Shown here piece after piece: positions 1-4,758 of a DNA stretch of 5,898 bases. The notes under the pieces are model-generated. The model did no database searches, was not told where the DNA came from, and saw only the letters and a list, made by a program, of their open reading frames with translations. The first letter of the stretch is position 1. Each line of letters begins with the position of its first letter. The DNA is from Hyphomicrobiales bacterium (GTDB lineage: Bacteria; Pseudomonadota; Alphaproteobacteria; Rhizobiales; Xanthobacteraceae): positions 1 to 5,898 of the forward strand of contig JAFKKQ010000109.1 of the NCBI GenBank assembly GCA_017304505.1, in the 5' to 3' direction. The position numbers and the translations under genes are program-made.

Positions 1-842
1 ATTCGGACGACGAATGGAATCCGAAGAAGCTTGAAATTCAAAAATCGTTTTTGGATCAAAACGGTTCTGTTTCCGCCGTATTTTCCAACGTAATTTGGAT
101 CAATGATCATGGCGAGGTGCTGGGAGAGTCTGCTACGCCGTATTTCCATGTTTTCAGACAGAAGAATCGCTCTCGATGGAACTGGCTACGGGATTTGCTC
201 GAGAACGGGGATTGTCTATGTCACTCGTCCGTTCTAATTCGGCGGGAGGTTTATGAGAAATTAGGCAATTACGATAATCGATTTCGCCAATTGCCGGATC
301 TTTATATGTGGACGAAGGTGGTTCAACAGGGCGACATCTTTGTGATGCCGGATAAGTTGGTCGCCTTTAGGCTCCACGATTCAAATACAAGCGCCCCTTC
401 AAAGACGAGTAGCGCCAGATCAATTAACGAGCACTCTGTGATAGTGCGCGAGACATTCGCTAGCATCACCCCGCTGAATTTCTTTCAGTCCTTTGGGCTG
501 AAAGGCATTTCGGTGCCGGATGGTACGCAATTAGAAATTGAGAAGGCTCTTTATCTCATTGAGCATACGGGTCTCTATCGAAACATGTTTCGGGAGATCG
601 GCATGGAAGCAATATACGACTTAATGAAGAATCCGGAAGCAAGGTCGTTGTTGTCTGAGAAATTCAGTTTTAGTTTTCCGGATTTGCACAAATACGCTGG
701 GGAACGTTCAGTATGGCTACCGCCGACTGTTCAGTTGATGAATGACCCATATGAAGCGGTTCGTGCAGTTCGCTCCGTTGCCTTGGCACAGCTGGTCTTT
801 GCACGTCTTCGTGCCCGCGTAAGGGCGACGTTGAATCGATAA
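1..842 (+). CDS. Family 2 glycosyltransferase, C-terminal part (5' end outside window)
   Basis: Probable GT-A fold glycosyltransferase that moves a sugar from a nucleotide-sugar to a glycan acceptor at the inner face of the cytoplasmic membrane; the acceptor cannot be told. The frame is open to the left edge: from base 3 it reads SDDEWNPKKLEIQKSFL, the canonical GT2 metal-binding region (D-x-D-D) followed by W-x-P-x-K-L-E-x-Q. The partial codon at bases 1-2 (..AT) fits the preceding Asp. A TTG at 51 lies inside this conserved region and is not the start. Counting from base 3, CHSSVLIRREVYEKLGNYD (about residues 73-91) and LPDLYMW (97-103) are the usual second half of the catalytic domain. About 150 further residues form a C-terminal extension I do not recognise. 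The visible part is 279 residues, so roughly the first 80-100 are missing. G+C is low compared with the genes to the right. It probably forms an operon with the methyltransferase 9 bases downstream. The family is fairly sure; the substrate is unknown. Confidence 0.85.
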   Translation, partial: SDDEWNPKKLEIQKSFLDQNGSVSAVFSNVIWINDHGEVLGESATPYFHVFRQKNRSRWNWLRDLLENGDCLCHSSVLIRREVYEKLGNYDNRFRQLPDLYMWTKVVQQGDIFVMPDKLVAFRLHDSNTSAPSKTSSARSINEHSVIVRETFASITPLNFFQSFGLKGISVPDGTQLEIEKALYLIEHTGLYRNMFREIGMEAIYDLMKNPEARSLLSEKFSFSFPDLHKYAGERSVWLPPTVQLMNDPYEAVRAVRSVALAQLVFARLRARVRATLNR

Positions 843-851
843 CCAACGAGA

Positions 852-1637
852 ATGAACATGAGCGAAATCAATTCGGAGTTTACGGCCCATAATGTTCTTC
901 TTGCTGATGGAACCCAGACGCTTGCTTCGGCCGGTTACTTCATGAATCAACACCCCTGGTTTTTAGCTACTGTCAGGATGCTTCGAGCGGTTTACCCCGG
1001 GGGCCTCAAGGGCGTCAGAATGGTTGATCTTGGTTGTTTGGAAGGCGGGTATTCGATCGAATTTGCTCGCTTGGGGATGGACGTGCTCGGTCTCGAAATC
1101 AGGGAATCTAATTTTCGCAATTGTATGCACGTCAAGAGCAGATCAAATCTTGACAATCTAAAGTTTGTTCAGGACGACGCATGGAACGTAGAAAGGTACG
1201 GCCGGTTCGACGTTGTTCTCTGTTTCGGGCTTTTATATCACCTTGATAAGCCGACGTCGTTTCTTCACATGCTGGGCGACGTTTGTAACAAGGCACTTTT
1301 TGTGCATACACACATCGCCCCGGTGGAGGCCAGTAAAGCCTTTGATCTTTCAGCTATGACGCAGCATGAGGATGCTGAAGGCCGTTGGTATACGGAGTAT
1401 CCGGACGGCTTGCGGGTGGATAGAAGTGCCAGTAAATGGGCTTCTTTGGAGAACAACCGGTCATTTTGGTTGAGAAAAGAATTTGTTCTGGGCGCTATTC
1501 GAGACAGCGGATTTGATATCGTGGTGGAGCAGTATGATTGGTTAGGTTCCCAGATCGCAGATGAGATGTTGCGAGGGATGTACACGACCAGCCACAGGAA
1601 CATGTTTGTTGGCATTAAGAGTGGTGAGAACCCATAA
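852..1637 (+). CDS. Class I SAM-dependent methyltransferase
   Basis: A 261-residue protein predicted to transfer a methyl group from S-adenosylmethionine. Motif I is VDLGCLEGG at residues 58-66 (SAM-binding glycine loop). The acidic end of strand beta-2 is LGLEIRE (E82), which should hold the ribose hydroxyls. QDDAW at 107-111 is the adenine-side motif. FDVVLCFGLLYHL at 119-131 is the post-IV motif typical of Methyltransf_11/23-like enzymes. The C-terminal 120 residues are likely the acceptor-recognition part and are not recognised. ATG at 852 has almost no Shine-Dalgarno; an in-frame ATG at 858 has GAG seven bases upstream and may be the true start, making the protein two residues shorter. 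It follows the glycosyltransferase by 9 bases and shares its lower G+C, so methylation of a sugar or chain end in a surface polysaccharide is plausible. That role is inference from context only. Confidence 0.85.
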   Translation: MNMSEINSEFTAHNVLLADGTQTLASAGYFMNQHPWFLATVRMLRAVYPGGLKGVRMVDLGCLEGGYSIEFARLGMDVLGLEIRESNFRNCMHVKSRSNLDNLKFVQDDAWNVERYGRFDVVLCFGLLYHLDKPTSFLHMLGDVCNKALFVHTHIAPVEASKAFDLSAMTQHEDAEGRWYTEYPDGLRVDRSASKWASLENNRSFWLRKEFVLGAIRDSGFDIVVEQYDWLGSQIADEMLRGMYTTSHRNMFVGIKSGENP

Positions 1638-1699
1638 CCACCTTCGATCAAATAGCCTGTCGTCTATCCAGCCAATCGACTGGACTTGGCTGGAGGTGG
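1638..1699. repeat. Nested inverted repeat just after the methyltransferase
   Basis: TCCAGCCAA at 1667-1675 pairs perfectly with TTGGCTGGA at 1686-1694 (9 bp stem, 10-base loop). Outside it, CCACCT at 1638-1643, immediately after the stop codon, can pair with AGGTGG at 1694-1699, sharing one base with the inner arm. No run of T follows on either strand, so this is not a standard Rho-independent terminator. It could be an RNA 3'-end structure, a protein-binding site, or a scar at the edge of the low-G+C block. Confidence 0.4.
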
Positions 1700-1779
1700 G
1701 TGACGCCACTTTGGCCGCGGCGTAGCCTGGTGAGACCGGCCCCGTGGCGAAGCGTTGGCGATGGATGGCAATGACCACC

Positions 1780-1803
1780 AAAAAACGCCGGCGGGTCGTT
1801 TTT
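1780..1803 (-). terminator. Probable Rho-independent terminator of tRNA-Val, possibly bidirectional
   Basis: Read on the minus strand, the 3' end of the tRNA is followed after 4 bases by AAAAACG, a bulged A, CC, the loop CGCC, GG, then CGTTTTTT. This gives a 9 bp stem with one bulge, the outer A's pairing with the T run. Read on the plus strand the same bases form the mirror hairpin ending in CGTTTTT, so it could also stop transcription from the methyltransferase operon. The G/C core is only four pairs, so strength is uncertain. Confidence 0.5.
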
Positions 1804-1807
1804 CGGA

Positions 1808-1882
1808 TGGTGGGCGCTATAGGGATTGAACCTATGACCTCTCCCGTGTGAAGGGAACGCTCTCCCGCTGAGCTAAGCGCCC
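1808..1882 (-). tRNA. tRNA-Val (anticodon CAC)
   Basis: On the minus strand this folds as a complete cloverleaf of 72 bases plus an encoded CCA. The acceptor stem is GGGCGCT/AGCGCCC with discriminator A. The D stem is GCTC/GAGC with loop AGCGGGA. The anticodon stem TTCCC/GGGAG carries loop TTCACAC, giving anticodon CAC, which reads GUG (valine). The variable loop is AGGTC, and the T stem ATAGG/CCTAT has loop TTCAATC. CCA is encoded at 1810-1808. It has its own promoter upstream and a hairpin downstream, so it is probably a single-gene transcript. Its 3' end points toward the low-G+C genes on the left. Confidence 0.97.
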
Positions 1883-1893
1883 ATCCGCTTGCG

Positions 1894-1922
1894 TTTTAGG
1901 AAGGCAACGCGAGCCGTGTCAA
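1894..1922 (-). promoter_or_regulatory. Housekeeping sigma-70-type promoter for tRNA-Val
   Basis: On the minus strand there is a perfect -35 box TTGACA (1922-1917), preceded by C as alphaproteobacterial promoters often have. A 17-base spacer follows, then CTAAAA (1899-1894) as the -10 box, three of six matching TATAAT. The tRNA 5' end lies 11 bases beyond the -10 box, so the transcript would start about five bases before the mature tRNA. Confidence 0.7.
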
Positions 1923-1966
1923 GGAATGCGATGCCGGCGCGGCCGTTCCGGCCGTGGACACGTCGC

Positions 1967-2018
1967 AAATAAAAACAGGACCTTGCACAAGACCTTGGCG
2001 CAAGAACGCGGCGCAAGG
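1967..2018 (-). terminator. Weak candidate terminator after the PEGA lipoprotein gene
   Basis: After the stop codon at 2028-2026 the minus strand holds several overlapping CTTGC/GCAAG arms. One 6 bp stem is CCTTGC (2018-2013) with GCAAGG (1986-1981), and a closer 5 bp stem lies inside it. TTTTTATTT (1975-1967) follows 5 bases after the GCAAGG arm. Stems are short and loops long, so this is tentative. A separate G/C-rich hairpin at 1938-1956 lies between here and the tRNA promoter and has no T run. Confidence 0.3.
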
Positions 2019-2025
2019 GCTTGCG

Positions 2026-2586
2026 TCAGCGTGGTTGGGGCGGCGGTGGCCAGGGCGAGGCCGGTGCAGGCTCGGGCGCAGGCGCTGCAGGAGGGGGCGG
2101 CGGCGCCGGCCGGGCTGCGGGCTTGGCGGCAGGTTTGGCGGGGCTGGTGGCAGGTTTGGCCGTGGTCGCGGCGGCCGGTTTCCTCTTGGGAGGAGCCTTC
2201 TTACGGGCGGCCGGCGGCGGAGTTATGGGTTGCAATTCGACGAAAACCGGATTGGGTACCAAGCGGGCCCCAGTCGGTTCCGCCTCGCTCGTCGGTTCGC
2301 GGCTGTCCTCGGAAGCGGCTGTCATCCGCACCGGCACGGTCTGTGGCCGGTAACCCGGGAGCGAGAAGCTGACGGTGAACTCATTGCCCGCCACCGTAAC
2401 GGAGCACGGGGTCCGGCAGGATTGCCCGAATGACGTCCGCGCTTCGGCGCCGGCCGGTTCGGACTCGAACTGCATGGTGGTTGCGGCTGGCGCCGGCTGG
2501 GTTGTAGTCGGCTGCATCCAGCTTGGCATGCTTGAGCACGCGGTCAGGCTCAATCCGCAGGCTGCGATTGCAATGGCTTGTTTCAT
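2026..2586 (-). CDS. PEGA-domain lipoprotein with Pro/Ala/Lys-rich tail
   Basis: Predicted 186-residue lipoprotein. The start ATG at 2586 was chosen because it gives a clean lipoprotein signal, MKQAIAIAACGLSLTAC, with lipobox LTAC and the lipidated Cys at residue 17, and has AGG six bases before it. The frame is open further upstream, but that extension is Arg-rich and looks non-coding. Residues about 37-86 (FESEPAGAEARTSFGQSCRTP region onward to LPGYRPQTVPV) are a PEGA-type beta domain, with a C-x3-C pair at 57 and 61 that could form a disulfide in the periplasm. Residues 122-186 are low complexity: basic PPKRKP, then KPA-type repeats, then long proline runs. Such tails often span or bind the cell wall. 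PEGA domains are thought to mediate surface-layer or envelope protein binding, but the exact role here is unknown. It stands alone between tRNA-Val and gph. Confidence 0.8.
   Translation of the reverse strand: MKQAIAIAACGLSLTACSSMPSWMQPTTTQPAPAATTMQFESEPAGAEARTSFGQSCRTPCSVTVAGNEFTVSFSLPGYRPQTVPVRMTAASEDSREPTSEAEPTGARLVPNPVFVELQPITPPPAARKKAPPKRKPAAATTAKPATSPAKPAAKPAARPAPPPPPAAPAPEPAPASPWPPPPQPR
2128..2160 (-). repeat. Short direct repeat encoding the KPA-rich tail
   Basis: GGCAGGTTTGGC occurs at 2128-2139 and again at 2149-2160, a 21-base period equal to seven codons. It lies inside the low-complexity tail of the PEGA lipoprotein, where it encodes successive Lys-Pro-Ala units. This is a slippage-prone region where tail length may vary between strains. 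Confidence 0.6.
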
Positions 2587-2799
2587 GACCTGTAAGCCCG
2601 CTGTTGCGGCCCGCGACCGCGTTCGTGTGGAGGCCGCAGGTATCGGCGAACTGCGAATTGGCGTGCCGATGGCGGCGCGGCATCGCGGCAACCGGCACAC
2701 CCGCCGGGAGCAACCTCCCACGCGGCAATTTGCGCCAATTAAAATAAATGAAGACTTAACGTGGCTTTTTGCGGGAGATTTTCCGATTCTGGATACGGG
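2587..2799 (-). other. Intergenic region with likely leader of the PEGA lipoprotein gene
   Basis: About 210 bases between the gph stop and the lipoprotein start, both on the minus strand. An A/T-rich patch at 2735-2760 stands out in G/C-rich DNA and is the only likely promoter area (minus strand TTTATTTTAATT), though no convincing -35/-10 pair is seen. If transcription starts there, the lipoprotein mRNA would have a leader of roughly 140 bases. Possible hairpins in it are GGGAG/CTCCC with a four-base loop (2706-2719), CCGGC/GCCGG (2692-2707, overlapping the first by two bases) and ATCGGC/GCCGAT (2642-2670). I recognise no known riboswitch and no clear gph terminator. Confidence 0.3.
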
Positions 2800-3489
2800 T
2801 CAGGCCGGATCCACTGCGAAGCCCGCAGCCAGGTCCCTGACGGCCGCCTGAAGCTGATCGAAATGCCCGATCAACCGGTCGGCGCCGAGTTTCTCGATCG
2901 GGGTCTCGCTGTAACCGAAATCGACCGCCACGACCGGGATGCCTGCCGCCCTTGCCGTTGCGATGTCGGTGCCGGAATCTCCGACCATGATCGCGCGCGA
3001 AAGCCCGCCGCCCGCCGCCTGGATGGTCTTGCGGAGGACTTCCGGGTTGGGCTTTTGCACCCCGTATGTGTCCTGACCGCAGATCGCCGCGAAGCGGTCG
3101 GTGAGGTCGAGTGCGTCGAGCAACTGCCGCGACAATCCCTCCAGCTTGTTGGTGCATACCGCCAGGCGGCACCCCTGGGCGGCAAGACTATCGAGCGCCG
3201 TGACGAGGCCGGGAAACGGACGCGAGCGATCGGCGATATGGGCGGAATAGTGCGAAATGAAATCGCCGAACATCCGCTCGACTTCGTCGGCGACCACGGT
3301 GCGGCGCTCGGCTTGCAGTCCGGCTTCGATCATCCGGCGCGCACCCTTGCCGATCATGTTGCGTGCCACGGCGCTATTGACCGGACGCAATCCCTCACGT
3401 GCCAGCACGACGTTCAAGGTGTCGATCAGGTCGGGTGCGGTGTCGATCAGGGTGCCGTCAAGATCGAAGACAACAGTCAGCGGGCCCAT
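2800..3489 (-). CDS. gph: Phosphoglycolate phosphatase (HAD superfamily)
   Basis: Cytoplasmic Mg-dependent phosphatase that hydrolyses 2-phosphoglycolate to glycolate, removing an inhibitor formed by Rubisco oxygenation or during repair of DNA ends. The 229-residue length is normal for Gph. All HAD motifs are present: motif I FDLDGTL (D9 nucleophile, D11 acid/base), motif II CTNK (T113), motif III lysine in QKPNP (K146), and motif IV GDSGTD (D171, D175) for the metal. Residues about 18-88 form the helical C1 cap that sets substrate choice. ATG at 3489 gives the usual short lead-in before motif I; AGGA lies 12 bases upstream, somewhat far. It is divergent from rpiA, 81 bases apart, so the two probably have back-to-back promoters. 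HAD cap-C1 enzymes vary in substrate, so the exact activity is by similarity, but the neighbour rpiA supports a sugar-phosphate role. Confidence 0.9.
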   Translation of the reverse strand: MGPLTVVFDLDGTLIDTAPDLIDTLNVVLAREGLRPVNSAVARNMIGKGARRMIEAGLQAERRTVVADEVERMFGDFISHYSAHIADRSRPFPGLVTALDSLAAQGCRLAVCTNKLEGLSRQLLDALDLTDRFAAICGQDTYGVQKPNPEVLRKTIQAAGGGLSRAIMVGDSGTDIATARAAGIPVVAVDFGYSETPIEKLGADRLIGHFDQLQAAVRDLAAGFAVDPA

Positions 3490-3570
3490 GCTTTTTGGCT
3501 ATCCTGGTGGTTGAAACGCGGCTAGATAGGCGGGCCGTCGCACCCCGACGCCCCAAAGGCGCGAACGTTC

Positions 3571-4180
3571 ATGGACATTGAAGCGCAGAAACGTCAAGCC
3601 GCCGCACTGGCGGTGGAATGGGCGGATTGTCGGCGTACCGACGTCCGAGGTCACCGCGGCGCAGGCCGAGAGGCTGGGCGTGCCGCTGACAACTCTCGAC
3701 GACACGCCCGAACTGGATATGACGGTTGACGGTGCGGACGAAATCGGCCCCGACCTGAACCTGATCAAGGGTGGGGGCGGGGCGTTGTTGCGCGAGAAGA
3801 TCGTGGCTGCGGCATCGGCCCGCATGGTGGTGATCGCCGATGAGAGCAAGTGGGTGCCGGTGCTGGGTCGTTTCCCGTTGCCCATTGAGGTCATGCCGTT
3901 CGGCTTTGCCGCGACCCGGCGCGCGGTCGAGGCGGCGGCCGCCGCTGCCGGCTGCCCTGGCCCGACCGCACTCCGCCAGGGCAAGGACGGCCACGCTTTT
4001 GTCACGGACGGGGGGCACTGGATATTGGACGCCGCGCTGAACCGTATTCCCGATGCGGAACGGTTGGCCGGGCGGCTTTCATGCATTCCCGGCGTGGTCG
4101 AACGCGGGCTGTTCATCGGGATGGCGCAAACGGCTATTCTGGCCGGCCCCGCCGGGGTCTGTGTGGTGGAACGGCCGTAG
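3571..4180 (+). pseudogene. rpiA: Ribose-5-phosphate isomerase A, internal deletion and frameshift
   Basis: Intact RpiA interconverts ribose 5-phosphate and ribulose 5-phosphate in the pentose phosphate pathway and Calvin cycle. Here ATG at 3571 begins [18 protein letters not shown], a typical RpiA N-terminus, but that frame stops at 3727-3729 after 52 residues. From about 3623 the +2 frame resumes with [14 protein letters not shown] and continues intact to TAG at 4178-4180. The stretch between, which should hold the GxGTGSTA phosphate-binding loop, is absent. The rest is well conserved: DGADE, then [11 protein letters not shown]. Numbered from a TTG at 3578, D51, D54, K64 and E73 are spaced exactly as E. 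coli D81, D84, K94 and E103, so the catalytic residues remain. That TTG reads the N-terminus out of frame and is not a credible start. Any product would lack the phosphate loop and is probably inactive. A sequencing or assembly deletion is a real alternative. Confidence 0.85.
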
Positions 4181-4193
4181 TCGACGCCTTGCG

Positions 4194-4200
4194 AAGGGAG
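4194..4200 (+). promoter_or_regulatory. Ribosome binding site of the DUF2059 gene
   Basis: AAGGGAG, close to the anti-16S consensus, lies seven bases before ATG at 4208. It fixes that start, which also begins a clean signal peptide. Confidence 0.75.
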
Positions 4201-4207
4201 TTTTGAG

Positions 4208-4717
4208 ATGACATTCCGCCGATACGCCCGCGTCCTGTGTGCGGCCGCAGCTTTGAGCCTGACATTCGCCGCCACGGCGAGCGCGCAGTCGAAGCCCACG
4301 CCTGCCGCCTTGCTGCTGGCGAAGGAGTTGATCCAGTTGAAGGGGGCGAGCGCAGCCTACGATCCGCTCGTGGCTGGTGTCATCGAGTATCACAAGAACC
4401 TGTTCATGCAGACAAATCCTAATCTTGCCAAGGATTTGGATGCCGTTGCGGCAAAACTGCTTAAAGAGATGGAGCCGCGCAAGGTCGAGATGCAGCAGAG
4501 ATTGACGCGCATCTACGCCACGCACTTCAACGAACAGGAATTGAAGGAAATCCTGGCGTTCTATCGCTCTCCGATCGGCAAGAAGTTGGTTGCCGAGGAG
4601 CCCAAGGCGATGGAGGAATCCATGAAGGCCGCGGACGACTGGTCCAAGAAGTTCGCAGAGGAAGTGGCCGCAAAATTCCGATCCGAAATGAAGGCGCGCG
4701 GGCACAACATGATTTGA
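4208..4717 (+). CDS. Secreted DUF2059 protein
   Basis: A 169-residue protein of unknown function, exported to the periplasm. Residues 1-26 are a Sec signal peptide: basic MTFRRYAR, a hydrophobic stretch, then A-S-A before Q27, the likely cleavage site. The mature part is nearly all helical and charged. The DUF2059 core covers about residues 95-145 and shows the family pattern: an amphipathic helix ending in YATHFNEQELKEILAFYRSP, then IGKKL and EEP. No catalytic motif or cysteine is visible in the mature protein, so a binding or structural role is more likely than an enzyme. It starts 27 bases after rpiA and ends 41 bases before gor, all on the plus strand, so the three are probably one operon. 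I recall the same rpiA-DUF2059-gor order in Bradyrhizobium-like genomes; the functional link is unknown. Confidence 0.88.
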   Translation: MTFRRYARVLCAAAALSLTFAATASAQSKPTPAALLLAKELIQLKGASAAYDPLVAGVIEYHKNLFMQTNPNLAKDLDAVAAKLLKEMEPRKVEMQQRLTRIYATHFNEQELKEILAFYRSPIGKKLVAEEPKAMEESMKAADDWSKKFAEEVAAKFRSEMKARGHNMI

Positions 4718-4743
4718 GGGCGGTCGCGGACGAAGGATGCCAC

Positions 4744-4750
4744 GGAAGGG
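4744..4750 (+). promoter_or_regulatory. Ribosome binding site of gor
   Basis: GGAAGGG lies eight bases before ATG at 4759. Together with the FAD-binding motif starting six codons later, it fixes the gor start. Confidence 0.7.
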
Positions 4751-4758
4751 CCGGGAAT

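Noticed and set aside
1489..1498. TGGGCGCTAT, identical to ten bases at the tRNA-Val 3' end (1811-1820), as a possible attachment-site copy
   Set aside because: It lies inside the intact methyltransferase coding sequence, matching stops after ten bases on both sides, and a 10-base match over this length is not surprising.
1771..1853. Small plus-strand frame reading MTTKKRRRVV...GAIGIEPMTSPV across the tRNA
   Set aside because: The GIEP-type ending is the familiar artefact of translating the antisense strand of a tRNA gene.
1926..2433. Overlapping plus-strand frames rich in Gly, Arg and Ala
   Set aside because: Shadows of the proline/alanine-rich tail of the PEGA lipoprotein on the other strand; composition simply reflects G/C-rich repeats.
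2761..3525. 254-codon open frame on the plus strand
   Set aside because: Antisense shadow of gph, which carries all HAD motifs on the minus strand.
3571..3729. A 52-residue small protein from ATG 3571
   Set aside because: Its first 18 residues are the RpiA N-terminus; the remainder is out-of-frame RpiA sequence, so it is the frameshifted end of a broken gene rather than a new small protein.
3499..4299. 266-codon open frame on the minus strand
   Set aside because: Antisense to the rpiA coding sequence; no recognisable domain and it also covers the divergent promoter region.
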